From Palleronia salina (lineage in GTDB: Bacteria; Pseudomonadota; Alphaproteobacteria; Rhodobacterales; Rhodobacteraceae): 64,000 nucleotides of DNA. The number at the start of each line of letters is the position of its first letter. Positions within the stretch are counted from its first letter, which is position 1. The notes beneath the pieces are model-generated. The model saw nothing but the letters and a program-made list of their open reading frames with translations. It was not told the origin of the DNA and searched no databases. The stretch covers positions 1 to 64,000 of the forward strand of contig NZ_FQZA01000010.1 of NCBI RefSeq assembly GCF_900141995.1, in the 5' to 3' direction. Made by a program: the position numbers and the translations under genes. Of the stretch, positions 47,353 through 55,753 are shown one piece after another.

Positions 47353-48561
47353 TCAGGCCTTCGTCCGGCGCGCGCTTTCGGGGCCCCAGGGGTGATTGGC
47401 GTGGGGATACTCGGCGTGGTGATGGTGGTGATGATCGCCGTCGCCGTGATGATGGTGGTGATGGTGATCGTGGTGGTGCTGCGCCTCGAGCCGGCAAAGC
47501 CCGGTGCAGAAGCTGTCGCAGAGCGCGCAGTCGGCCACGTTCGAGCCCGGCGCGCTGGCGCCCTGCCCTTCCACGTGGTGGTGGTGGCTTTCCTGCACCG
47601 CGCCCACCTCGGCCTCGAAGCCCAGCACCTGGGTGCGGTACTTGCACAGCACACAGGTGGGTGGCGGCACCGGCCCCGCGGCCGGGTGGTCGGCGGTCAG
47701 GCGCTCGGCGGGTGCGACATGGGCATGGCGCCCGCCCTCGAAGGCCAGCACCTGCTCGCGGAAGGGGCAGATGCCGCAATTGGGGATCGGGTGATCCGTC
47801 TTCAGCTCCAGCACCCGTTCGGCGAAGGTGGCGAGCACTTGGTCGTGGTCGCCCAGGTAGCCGGCCGTCACGAACTGCGTGTCGGGATGCGCGCCGGCCA
47901 CGCGGTCGGTGAAACCGTAGATCCGGTCGATGAGGATGCCCGAGAACAGGAAGTAGGGAAAAACCACCACGCGCTTGTAGCCGAGCTTCGCCACGTGCTG
48001 CAGGCACGGCTCGACCAGCGGGAAGGTCACGCCGGAATAGCCCACCTCGTGCCAGCCGAAGCCGATGCCCTCGTGCAGCATTCGCGCGATCTTGGCCACG
48101 TTGCCGTTCGCGTCGGGGTCCGAGGCCCCGCGCCCGATGACCACGAGGCAGGTGTCGTGCAGGTCGACCTTGCCGTGTTCGGCATCGGCGGCAGCGACGG
48201 CATCGCGGATGCGGCCCGCGGCGGCGGCCAGCATCTTGGGGTCCACGCCCAGCTCGCGCCCGTAGCGGATCTCGATCCCGTGCTGCGCGGCATAGGTGTT
48301 CAGCACCGTCGGGATGTCGTTCTTGGCGTGCATGGCGGCGAACAGCATCCCGGGCACCGCCAGGATCCGGTCGCAGCCGGCCTCGCGCAGGCGGTCCAGC
48401 CCGTCGCGGATCACCGGGTTGGCGAATTCGAGATAGCCGTAATCGACGGCCCAGTCCCGCGGCAGGCGGGCGGGCAGCTTCTCGGCCAGGGTCGCGAACT
48501 CGTCGACGGCCGACTGGCTGCGCGAGCCGTGGCCGCAGATCATGACGCCGGTCCGGCTCAC
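47353..48561 (-). CDS. cbiX: Sirohydrochlorin cobaltochelatase, CbiX-type, with Cys/His-rich tail
   Basis: CbiX-type chelatases insert cobalt into sirohydrochlorin. The 402-residue product has the catalytic His in MICGHGSRSQ (His-11) and a second repeat-like half with VVVFPYFLFSGILIDRI. After about residue 265 comes a Cys-rich region (CGICPF, CVLCKY, CALCDSFCTGLC) and a tail of about 20 His residues near 365-390. In Bacillus megaterium CbiX such features include an Fe-S centre and a metal store. It starts with GTG and overlaps the upstream small gene. Confidence 0.88.
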   Translation of the reverse strand: MSRTGVMICGHGSRSQSAVDEFATLAEKLPARLPRDWAVDYGYLEFANPVIRDGLDRLREAGCDRILAVPGMLFAAMHAKNDIPTVLNTYAAQHGIEIRYGRELGVDPKMLAAAAGRIRDAVAAADAEHGKVDLHDTCLVVIGRGASDPDANGNVAKIARMLHEGIGFGWHEVGYSGVTFPLVEPCLQHVAKLGYKRVVVFPYFLFSGILIDRIYGFTDRVAGAHPDTQFVTAGYLGDHDQVLATFAERVLELKTDHPIPNCGICPFREQVLAFEGGRHAHVAPAERLTADHPAAGPVPPPTCVLCKYRTQVLGFEAEVGAVQESHHHHVEGQGASAPGSNVADCALCDSFCTGLCRLEAQHHHDHHHHHHHGDGDHHHHHHAEYPHANHPWGPESARRTKA

Positions 48562-48773
48562 GCCGGCTGCTCCTCTTCGCTCTCCTCGGACTCCGCCTTC
48601 GGCTCGGACTTGCTGCGCTTGCGTTCCTTCGCGGCCTGCCAGAGACCGATCCCGATGGCGATGCCGAGGCCCGCACCGGCGACCCAGTGGTCGTGCCCCG
48701 CGAGCGGCCCGAGATGCCCCACATGGGCCAGCGCGGGAACGGGCAGGATCGCGAGGAAAATGGCAAGGCGCAT
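48558..48773 (-). CDS. Small membrane protein with HupE-like N-terminus (DUF6732 type)
   Basis: A 71-residue protein with a signal-like start (MRLAIFLAILPVPALA) followed by HVGHLGPLAGHDHW and one TM helix (about 31-45), then a charged Lys/Glu tail. I believe this is the DUF6732 pattern. The His-rich stretch after the cleavage site resembles the metal-binding N-terminus of HupE/UreJ nickel-cobalt permeases. It is the first gene of the cob operon and overlaps cbiX by 4 bp. A ribosome site AGGAG precedes it. Confidence 0.75.
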   Translation of the reverse strand: MRLAIFLAILPVPALAHVGHLGPLAGHDHWVAGAGLGIAIGIGLWQAAKERKRSKSEPKAESEESEEEQPA

Positions 48774-49052
48774 GGGCGGGCTCCTGTTCGGGGCGGGGCC
48801 ATTCGGGCGCGCCGGGAATACCCTGACGATACCGCCCCGGCCCCCCGGTCTGGGTCGGGCCGCGTGACGGTCACCTGTCCGGCCCCGACCGTGCGTGGTT
48901 TGGGGCGTCGTCGCGTCTGCCTTACACCCCGTGCGGGGGCGTTGCAAAGACGAATGCGCGCAGATGTGCGCGGGCGCGCAGCCGCTTCGCGGTGTCTGCG
49001 CGCCGTGCGCGTCCTAGGTGTCGGAGCAACGCAGACTGGAAGGAGAGACGCG
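48774..49052. promoter_or_regulatory. Divergent control region of the cob operon and hydroquinone reductase gene
   Basis: This 279-bp spacer holds no gene. It must contain promoters in both directions. I looked for a cobalamin riboswitch toward the cob genes and saw only a partial B12-box resemblance near 48868-48886, without the CCGCAACTG and GCCACTG elements. Confidence 0.4.
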
Positions 49053-50042
49053 ATGGGCAAGCTGGTGGACGGCATCTGGACCGACCAATGGTACGATACC
49101 GAGAGCACGGGTGGCGAATTCAAGCGCTCGACCTCGGACTACCGCAACTGGATCACCGCCGACGGCAGCGCCGGCCCCACGGGCGAGGGCGGGTTCCGGG
49201 CCGAGCCGCACCGCTATCACCTCTACGTCTCCTACGCCTGCCCCTGGGCCAGCCGGGCGCTGGCCTTCCTGAAACTCAAGCAGCTCGAGGACATCATCGG
49301 CGTGTCGGTGGTGCATCCCCACATGCTGGGCGACGGCTGGAGCTTCGACAGCGATTACCCCGGCGCCACCGGCGACACAGTCTACGGCCTGCCCTTCGCG
49401 CGAGACATCTACCTGCGCGCGGACCCGAAGACGACCGGCCGCGTCACCGTGCCGATCCTGTGGGACCTGCAGCGCGAGACCATCGTCAGCAACGAATCGT
49501 CCGAGATCATCCGGATGCTGAACTCGGCCTTCGACGGGATCACCGGCAATACCGACGACTACTGGCCCGAAGAGCTGCGCGACGCCATCGAGCCGGTGAA
49601 CGACCGGATCTACGAAACCGTCAACAACGGGGTCTACAAGGCGGGCTTCGCAACGTCGCAATCGGCCTACGAGGACGCGGTCGTGCCGCTGTTCGACAGC
49701 CTGGACTGGATCGAGGGGGTGCTGGCCAACAACCGCTACCTGCTGGGCGACCGCATCACCGAGGCCGACTGGCGCCTGTTCGTGACGCTGGTGCGGTTCG
49801 ACCTGGTCTACCACCTGCACTTCAAGTGCAACCGCCGCCGGATCGTGGATTATCCCAACCTGTGGGCCTACACGCGCGAGCTTTACCAGTGGCGGACGCC
49901 GGATGGCGGGCGGGTGGCCGACACGGTGAACTTCGACCACATCGTGCAGCACTATCACTACAGCCACGACAACATTAACCCGCACCGGATCATCCCGATC
50001 AACCCGGTGCTGGACTGGGAGGCGCCCCACGGCCGCGGCTAG
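49053..50042 (+). CDS. Glutathionyl-hydroquinone reductase (GST Xi class)
   Basis: These enzymes reduce glutathionyl-hydroquinones and help recycle quinones. The 329-residue product has a thioredoxin-like domain with the active Cys-63 in SYACPWASRAL and the typical DRITEADWRLFVTLVRFD helix, then the Xi-class tail ending NPVLDWEAPHGRG. The ATG at 49053 follows GGAGAGA; the long upstream frame overlaps the cob operon promoter. It resembles YqjG and ECM4. Confidence 0.9.
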   Translation: MGKLVDGIWTDQWYDTESTGGEFKRSTSDYRNWITADGSAGPTGEGGFRAEPHRYHLYVSYACPWASRALAFLKLKQLEDIIGVSVVHPHMLGDGWSFDSDYPGATGDTVYGLPFARDIYLRADPKTTGRVTVPILWDLQRETIVSNESSEIIRMLNSAFDGITGNTDDYWPEELRDAIEPVNDRIYETVNNGVYKAGFATSQSAYEDAVVPLFDSLDWIEGVLANNRYLLGDRITEADWRLFVTLVRFDLVYHLHFKCNRRRIVDYPNLWAYTRELYQWRTPDGGRVADTVNFDHIVQHYHYSHDNINPHRIIPINPVLDWEAPHGRG

Positions 50043-50068
50043 GCCGCCGCGGGGCGCCCGCCGGGCGG

Positions 50069-51250
50069 TCAGACCGCCTTTTTCAACGCGTCGGCCAGGT
50101 CGGTCCGCTCCCACGAGAAGCCGCCATCGGCCTCGGGGGCGCGGCCGAAATGGCCGTAGGCCGCCGTGCGCTGGTAGATCGGGCGGTTCAGTTGCAGGTG
50201 CTCGCGGATGCCGCGCGGGGTCAGGTCCATGCAGGCATAGCAGGCCTTCTCGATCTGCTCTTCGTGGACCTCGCCGGTGCCGTAGGTGTCGGCGTAGATC
50301 GACAGGGGCTTGGCCACGCCGATGGCATAGCTCAGCTGGATGGTGCAGCGCTTGGCCATGCCGCTGGCCACCACGTTCTTGGCGAGGTAGCGCGCGGCGT
50401 AGGCGGCCGAGCGGTCGACCTTGGTGGGATCCTTGCCCGAGAACGCGCCGCCGCCGTGGGGCGCGGCCCCGCCATAGGTGTCGACGATGATCTTGCGCCC
50501 GGTCAGGCCGGCGTCACCGTCCGGTCCGCCGATGACGAAGACGCCGGTGGGGTTCACCCACCATTCGGTCGCGTCGGTCAGCCAGCCGTCGGGCAGCACT
50601 TCGCGGATATAGGGCTCGACGATGGCGCGGATGTCGTCGCTGGTCTGGCTCTCGTGGGCGTGCTGGGTGGACAGCACGATCTGGCTGACCTCGACCGGCT
50701 TGCCGTTCTCGTAGCGCAGCGAGATCTGCGACTTGGCGTCGGGGCCCAGCGTCGGCTCGGTCCCGTCCTTGCGGACCTCGGACAGGCGCTTGAGGATCTG
50801 GTGGGCGTAGTGGATCGGCGCCGGCATCAGCTCGGGCGTGTCCTCGACCGCGTAGCCGAACATGATGCCCTGGTCGCCAGCCCCCTCGTCCTTGTCCTCG
50901 GAGCCGTCGACACCCTGCGCGATATGGGCGGACTGGGCGTGCAGCAGGTTCGTGACCTCGCAGGTGTTCCAGTGGAACTTGTCCTGCTCGTAGCCGATGT
51001 CGCGGATGCAGTCGCGCGCGATCCCCTCGATCCGGCCGAGGTAATCATCCAGCTTGGCCTTGTCCGACAGGCCGACCTCGCCGCCGATGACCACGCGGTT
51101 GGTGGTCGCGAAGGTTTCCGCCGCCACGCGGGCCTCGGGTTCCTCGGCCAGGAAGGCGTCCAGAACGGCATCCGAGATGCGGTCGCAAACTTTGTCGGGG
51201 TGGCCCTCGGAAACGGATTCCGAGGTGAAGATATAGTCCTGCCTTGGCAT
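50069..51250 (-). CDS. metK: S-adenosylmethionine synthetase
   Basis: MetK makes SAM from methionine and ATP. The 393-residue product has [20 protein letters not shown] (residues about 9-28), GDQGIMFGY with the ATP-binding hexapeptide region, and the glycine-rich [16 protein letters not shown]. Start ATG at 51250 follows a GGAGC site sequestered by a riboswitch. An alternative in-frame ATG further upstream would overlap the aptamer and is rejected. SAM made here supplies the seven-odd methyltransferase steps of the cob pathway. Confidence 0.97.
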   Translation of the reverse strand: MPRQDYIFTSESVSEGHPDKVCDRISDAVLDAFLAEEPEARVAAETFATTNRVVIGGEVGLSDKAKLDDYLGRIEGIARDCIRDIGYEQDKFHWNTCEVTNLLHAQSAHIAQGVDGSEDKDEGAGDQGIMFGYAVEDTPELMPAPIHYAHQILKRLSEVRKDGTEPTLGPDAKSQISLRYENGKPVEVSQIVLSTQHAHESQTSDDIRAIVEPYIREVLPDGWLTDATEWWVNPTGVFVIGGPDGDAGLTGRKIIVDTYGGAAPHGGGAFSGKDPTKVDRSAAYAARYLAKNVVASGMAKRCTIQLSYAIGVAKPLSIYADTYGTGEVHEEQIEKACYACMDLTPRGIREHLQLNRPIYQRTAAYGHFGRAPEADGGFSWERTDLADALKKAV

Positions 51251-51254
51251 GAAG

Positions 51255-51303
51255 TGCTCCGTCAAGGTCATGGGGATACGCGTCAGGAAGCCGTTGCGCA
51301 CCC
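51255..51303 (-). promoter_or_regulatory. SAM/SAH riboswitch controlling metK
   Basis: On the minus strand, GGGTGCGC pairs with GCGTATCC (8-bp P1 with two G-U pairs) around the loop AACGGCTTCCTGAC. After a short linker comes GGAGCA, the ribosome site of metK, which can pair with the loop to form the pseudoknot. The loop and GGAGCA agree with the SAM/SAH riboswitch sequence I recall from structural work. Ligand binding would hide the ribosome site and lower MetK synthesis. Confidence 0.85.
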
Positions 51304-51328
51304 TCGGGTCCAGAAGCCCCTATTCGGT

Positions 51329-52858
51329 TCACCCGGCCATATCAAGGTGTCTTTCGCGCCGCATCGCCAGCCCGAGCCCCGCAAGCCCCAGCAAAATCAA
51401 TGCCATCCATGGCCAATCGCCGGTGCGTGCATAGACCGTGGGCGTGCCCGCCGGCGGCAGCGGATGGTCGAAATATCCCGTTTCGCCCAGCGGCAGCGAT
51501 GCCAGCACGCGCCCGCGCGCGTCGATCACCGCCGAGATCCCGGTATTGGCCACGCGCACCATGGGCAGCCCCTGCTCGATGCTGCGCATCCGCGCCTGCG
51601 CGAGCGATTGCTGCGGGCCGGCGAAGGTGCCGAACCACGCGTCGTTCGTCACCTGCAAGAGCCAGTCGGGCCGTTCGGGCGCGCCTGTCACGTCCTGGGG
51701 AAAGATCGCCTCGTAGCAGATCAGCGGGAGCGCGCGACCCAGTGGACCGAAATCCACCAGCCGCGGGCCAGGCCCCGCCGAGTAGCCGTAGCCGTCCTGC
51801 GCGGCAAAGCTGCGCAGGCCCAGGTAACGGGCAAGGCTGCCCAGCGGGATGAACTCGCCGAATGGCACAAGGTGGTGCTTGTCGTAGGTGTCGTCGATGC
51901 GGCCCTCGGGCCCCAGCAGGAGAAGCGAGTTGTAGATGCGCGCGCCATCGATCCGCTGCACGCCGAAGGCCACCGGCACGCCCCCGGCGGCATCGGCCAC
52001 GAAATCCAGCGCCGGGTGGCCCGGCGTGATACTGTAGGGGATCGCGGTCTCGGGCCAGACGACCAGGTCCGGTCGCGGGCCACCGCCGCGGTCCGCGGTG
52101 GCGTCCAGCAAGCGGCGGAAATAGGTCTGCGCGTAGTCCGGATCCCACTTGCGATCCTGCGGCGCGTTGGGCTGCACCAGGCGCAGCACCGGCGCGTCGC
52201 GGGCGGCCCCGGGCGCGGGGGGAACCAGCATCCCGCCCAGCATGACCAGCGCCCACAGCGACACGAGGCCCATGGCGGGCCGCAGCCAGCCGGATGCGAC
52301 CGCCGCGATACCCACCGCCAGCGCGGTGAGCAGCGTCAGGCCGTGCGGGCCGATCCAGCCTGCCAGCTGCGCCGCGGGCGTCTCGGTCCAGACATAGCCG
52401 AGCAAGGCCCAGGGAAAGCCGGTGAGCAGGTAGGTGCGCAGTAGCTCGACCCCTGCCAGCGACAGCGCGAAGGCCGGCGCGAAGCGCCCCCGGTCACCGC
52501 CAAGCCAGCGCGCCAGCGCGAAGGCCCCGGCCCAGAAGGCGCCGAACCCCAAGGCCATGAAGACCAGGGCGAAGGGCGCCATCCAGCCATGACGCGCCAC
52601 GTCCACGAAGAACGGCTCGACAATCCAATGCAGGGTGACGGCGAAATAGCCGGTGCCGGTGGCCAGCCCGACCCAGGCGGCGCGGCGCGGGCCCGCCGCG
52701 CGCAAGGCAATGCGGGCGGCAAACGCCAAGGCGACCAGCGCGACAGGCGGAAGCGCGAAAGGCACCTGCCCCAGACCTGCGACCGCGCCGGTGACGGCCG
52801 CGAGCGGATAGGCCCACCGCCCGGTTGCCGCGCGGGTCGGCGCCGCGCCGTCACTCAT
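51329..52858 (-). CDS. lnt: Apolipoprotein N-acyltransferase
   Basis: Lnt transfers the third acyl chain to lipoproteins in the inner membrane. The 509-residue protein has about six N-terminal TM helices and a periplasmic nitrilase-like domain with the triad Glu-270 (VVWPETAIPY), Lys-327 (YDKHHLVPFGE) and Cys-381 (LICYEAIFP). A last TM helix closes the protein. The ATG at 52858 overlaps the corC stop. Three or more lipoproteins encoded in this window are substrates in principle. Confidence 0.96.
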   Translation of the reverse strand: MSDGAAPTRAATGRWAYPLAAVTGAVAGLGQVPFALPPVALVALAFAARIALRAAGPRRAAWVGLATGTGYFAVTLHWIVEPFFVDVARHGWMAPFALVFMALGFGAFWAGAFALARWLGGDRGRFAPAFALSLAGVELLRTYLLTGFPWALLGYVWTETPAAQLAGWIGPHGLTLLTALAVGIAAVASGWLRPAMGLVSLWALVMLGGMLVPPAPGAARDAPVLRLVQPNAPQDRKWDPDYAQTYFRRLLDATADRGGGPRPDLVVWPETAIPYSITPGHPALDFVADAAGGVPVAFGVQRIDGARIYNSLLLLGPEGRIDDTYDKHHLVPFGEFIPLGSLARYLGLRSFAAQDGYGYSAGPGPRLVDFGPLGRALPLICYEAIFPQDVTGAPERPDWLLQVTNDAWFGTFAGPQQSLAQARMRSIEQGLPMVRVANTGISAVIDARGRVLASLPLGETGYFDHPLPPAGTPTVYARTGDWPWMALILLGLAGLGLAMRRERHLDMAG

Positions 52859-53711
52859 CCCTGGTATCGGGCACCCGGACGCGCAGACGCTTGAGCCGTC
52901 GGGCGTCCGCGTCGATGACCTCGAACTCGGGGCCCGCGGGGTGCGGGATGACCTCGCCCCGGGTGGGCACACGGCCGGTCAACAGAACCACCAGCCCGCC
53001 GAGAGTATCGATCTCTTCCTCTTCCTCGGGATCGACCAGGCGCATCCCGATCTCGTCCTCGAACTCGTCCAGCGGGGTCTTGGCCTGCGCCAGGTAGCTG
53101 CCGCCCTGCTCCACCGTCCAGAACTTGTCTTCCTCGGTATCGTGCTCGTCCTCGATCTGGCCGATGACCTGCTCGATCAGGTCCTCGATGGTCACCAGAC
53201 CGTCGACCCCGCCGTATTCGTCGATGACCAGCGCCATGTGCATCCGGTCCGTCTGCATCTTCTGCAACAGGACACCGATGGGCATGGAGGGCGGCGCGTA
53301 GATCAGCGGGCGCATCATCTCGCGCAGGTCATAGCTCGTGTGTCCGCCGAAGCCGTGGCGCAGGGCAAAATCCTTCAGGTGCACCATGCCCAGCGGCGAA
53401 TCGAGCGTGCCGTCATAGACCGGAAGCCGGGTCAGGCCCGACTCCTTGAAGACGTCGACCAGTTCTTCCAGCGTGATCTCAACCGGGACCGACACGATTT
53501 CGACCGAGGGGATCGCCACGTCCTCGACCCGCATCCGCCGCAGGTTCAGAAGCCCGGGGGGCGTCCGCGATTGCGGCGAGCCGTCGTCCTCCTCGTCCTC
53601 GGAGGGGGCGAAGGCATCGAAGAGCCGTCCGAAAAAACCCTTGTCGGAACTCTCTTCGTCGTCGGGCTCGGGGGCCTGGCGGCCACCGCCCGTGTCGTCT
53701 GCGTGGGTCAT
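52851..53711 (-). CDS. CBS-domain hemolysin-type protein (CorC/TlyC family)
   Basis: A 286-residue soluble member of the CorC family, linked to magnesium/cobalt efflux. Two CBS domains (around residues 66-180) include RMRVEDVAIPSVEIVSV and MALVIDEYGGVDGLVTIEDL. The C-terminal CorC/HlyC domain (about 205-280) has the EFEDEIGMRLV and DTLGGLVVLLTGRVP blocks. Its neighbours ybeY, lnt and phoH are the usual ones. Both ends overlap neighbours by a few bases. Confidence 0.92.
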   Translation of the reverse strand: MTHADDTGGGRQAPEPDDEESSDKGFFGRLFDAFAPSEDEEDDGSPQSRTPPGLLNLRRMRVEDVAIPSVEIVSVPVEITLEELVDVFKESGLTRLPVYDGTLDSPLGMVHLKDFALRHGFGGHTSYDLREMMRPLIYAPPSMPIGVLLQKMQTDRMHMALVIDEYGGVDGLVTIEDLIEQVIGQIEDEHDTEEDKFWTVEQGGSYLAQAKTPLDEFEDEIGMRLVDPEEEEEIDTLGGLVVLLTGRVPTRGEVIPHPAGPEFEVIDADARRLKRLRVRVPDTRDE

Positions 53712-54277
53712 CTCACCTTTCCGTCGGTCGCATCCTGTGGCGCATATGGATCGTGAAGCCCCAGTCGCGCAAGTATTTCGGTCTCGAGACGCTCCATCAG
53801 GTCACCATCGGCGTCGTCATCGTGGTCGAAGCCCAGCAGGTGCAGCGTCGCGTGGACGATCAGATGTGTCGCGTGGTCGCCCAGGGCAAGCCCTCCGGCC
53901 TCGGCCTCGCGCGCGCAGGTGTCGAAGGCGATGGCGATGTCGCCCAGCTCGGGGTCGGTCGGGTCCGGCGGATCGGGCATGGCGCCGGGCGCATCGGCGC
54001 CGCGTTCGTCCGAGGGCCAGGACAGCACGTTGGTCGGCGTGCCCTTGCCGCGGAAATCGCCGTTGAGCACACGGATCCGGTCATCGTCGCAGGCCAGCAG
54101 GCTGATCTCCCAGCCGTGGCCCAGGCCCAGGTGGTCCAGCACCGCCCGCGCGCTGGTATCGGCCAGCGTTTCGAGCCCGATGGCGTTCCAACGGGCATCC
54201 TCGAGCACGACGTCCACCAGAAGCGCGGGGTCCCCCTGCGCGTCGGCTTCGGACAGGGAAACGAAGGTGTCAGCCAT
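53708..54277 (-). CDS. ybeY: Endoribonuclease YbeY
   Basis: YbeY is a metal-dependent RNase needed for 16S rRNA 3-prime maturation and ribosome quality control. The 189-residue protein has the signature HATLHLLGFDHD near residue 145, whose three His residues bind zinc, and the preceding NVLSWPSDE and ELGDIAIAFDT blocks. The ATG at 54277 lies inside the end of phoH (8-bp overlap), so the two are translationally coupled. Confidence 0.95.
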   Translation of the reverse strand: MADTFVSLSEADAQGDPALLVDVVLEDARWNAIGLETLADTSARAVLDHLGLGHGWEISLLACDDDRIRVLNGDFRGKGTPTNVLSWPSDERGADAPGAMPDPPDPTDPELGDIAIAFDTCAREAEAGGLALGDHATHLIVHATLHLLGFDHDDDADGDLMERLETEILARLGLHDPYAPQDATDGKVR

Positions 54278-55289
54278 CGGCCTCGTAGGCCTCGATGATG
54301 GCGGCAACCAGTGGGTGGCGCACCACATCGCGCGAGGTGAAATAGTTGAACCCGATCTTGGGGATCTGCTTCAGCAGCCGCTCGGCATCCGACAGGCCCG
54401 AGACCTGCCCCCGCGGCAGGTCGATCTGGGTGCGGTCGCCGGTGATGACCATGCGCGACCCCTCGCCCAGGCGGGTCAGGAACATCTTCATCTGCATGCC
54501 GGTGGCGTTCTGCGCCTCGTCCAGCACGACGAAGGCGTTCGACAGCGTGCGCCCGCGCATGAAGGCCAGCGGCGCGATCTCGATCCGCTTTTCCTCGATC
54601 AGCTTGGCGGTCATCTTGCCCGGCATGAAATCGTTCAGCGCGTCGTAGAGCGGCTGCATGTAGGGGTCGACCTTGTCCTTCATGTCGCCGGGCAGGAAGC
54701 CCAGCCGCTCGCCCGCCTCGACGGCTGGGCGGCTCAGGATGATGCGATCGACCTGGCCGTTGATGAACATGTTCACGCCGACAGCGACGGCGAGGTAGGT
54801 CTTGCCGGTGCCCGCCGGGCCGATGCCGAAGGCCAGTTCATTGTCGAACAGCGACCGGACATAGGCCTTCTGCGCGTCGGTGCGCGGCTCGACCAGCTTC
54901 TTGCGGGTCTTGATCTCGATCGGGCCGCGCTGAAACATCTCCATCTGCGCGTCCGGCGCGGTGGTATCGTCCTCGACCGGGCCCATGCGCAGGGCGCTGT
55001 CCACGTCCCCCGGCTCGACGGTCTTGCCCGCCTCCAGCCGCTGGTAAAGCCCCTGCAGCACATCCGCCGCCCGGGCCGTCGCATCGGCGTCGCCCATGAC
55101 CATCAACTGGTTGCCGCGGCGCACGATCTGCGTCTCGAGCGCCTGTTCGATCATCGCCAGGTTGGCGTCGAACTGGCCGCACAGGTCGATCAGAAGGCGA
55201 TTGTCGGGAAATTCGAGCAACGTTTCGCCGGGGCGGTTGGCCAGGGCAGTGTCGGACGTTGCGGTGGCTTGGCTGGGGGGAAGGGCCAA
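54270..55289 (-). CDS. PhoH-like ATPase
   Basis: A 339-residue PhoH-family P-loop ATPase, often with RNA-helicase-like character. It has Walker A GPAGTGKTYLAVA near residue 150, Walker B VVLDEAQNAT, and an N-terminal KH-like module (residues about 25-85). It is first in a run phoH-ybeY-corC-lnt that overlaps throughout. A terminator of the preceding gene lies 105 bp upstream, so it must have its own promoter. Confidence 0.93.
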   Translation of the reverse strand: MALPPSQATATSDTALANRPGETLLEFPDNRLLIDLCGQFDANLAMIEQALETQIVRRGNQLMVMGDADATARAADVLQGLYQRLEAGKTVEPGDVDSALRMGPVEDDTTAPDAQMEMFQRGPIEIKTRKKLVEPRTDAQKAYVRSLFDNELAFGIGPAGTGKTYLAVAVGVNMFINGQVDRIILSRPAVEAGERLGFLPGDMKDKVDPYMQPLYDALNDFMPGKMTAKLIEEKRIEIAPLAFMRGRTLSNAFVVLDEAQNATGMQMKMFLTRLGEGSRMVITGDRTQIDLPRGQVSGLSDAERLLKQIPKIGFNYFTSRDVVRHPLVAAIIEAYEADG

Positions 55290-55393
55290 ACATTCCTCCG
55301 GATTGGCGGTTATGATGTAGATATGGTGGGGCCTTCGGGGCGTCCACGCAAGGGAAAGTGGTGCCGTTCGCCGCGACGGCCACGCATTTGAAC

Positions 55394-55428
55394 GAAAAAG
55401 CCGCGCGGAGCGAACGCCCGCGCGGCTT
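55394..55428 (-). terminator. Intrinsic terminator after the small lipoprotein gene
   Basis: On the minus strand AAGCCGCGCGG pairs with CCGCGCGGCTT around a 9-nt loop and is followed by TTTTTCGTT. Confidence 0.85.
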
Positions 55429-55451
55429 GTCTGCCAGGAAAGGGGCGCGCC

Positions 55452-55748
55452 CTAGATCGGGTCGGGCACGGGCGAGCCGACGGCGTCGGGACCGTGCAGC
55501 GTGAAGGGCGGCAGCAGGCCGCAGACCGGCTTGCCGTAACGGTCGAGGCGGTTGGTCTGGTAGCCCTCGATGCCGTCGTCGATGGCCCAGTGTTCGCAGC
55601 CGTCGCCGTCGACCCAGATGCCGGGCGTCTTGGTAAGGTCCTGCAGGCTTTTCGAATCGAAACCGCGGTCGATGGTCTGGTTGGTCTTCGGTCCGCAGGC
55701 GGCCAGGGCCAGCACGCCGGCCAGGATGATGAAAGGTGTCTTGGTCAT
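55452..55748 (-). CDS. Small lipoprotein sharing a Cys/Trp module with its neighbour
   Basis: A 98-residue lipoprotein with lipobox LAAC (MTKTPFIILAGVLALAAC). The mature part carries a module IWVDGDGCEHWAIDDGIEGY, then NRLDRYGKPVC. The next gene upstream, an OmpA-like protein, carries an almost identical module. Two Cys residues in the module may form a disulphide. I chose the ATG at 55748. It lies 5 bp after the OmpA-like gene and is closed by a terminator. Confidence 0.8.
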   Translation of the reverse strand: MTKTPFIILAGVLALAACGPKTNQTIDRGFDSKSLQDLTKTPGIWVDGDGCEHWAIDDGIEGYQTNRLDRYGKPVCGLLPPFTLHGPDAVGSPVPDPI

Positions 55749-55753
55749 GGCGC

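Noticed and set aside
47166-47912. Plus-strand frame running through copy 4 of the repeat
   Set aside because: The repeat contains an in-frame ATG, but the product is a low-complexity Arg/Gly/Pro sequence antisense to cbiX.
48774-49052. Cobalamin riboswitch before the cob operon
   Set aside because: A stretch near 48868-48886 partly resembles a B12 box, but the conserved CCGCAACTG and GCCACTG elements and the core stems are not seen.
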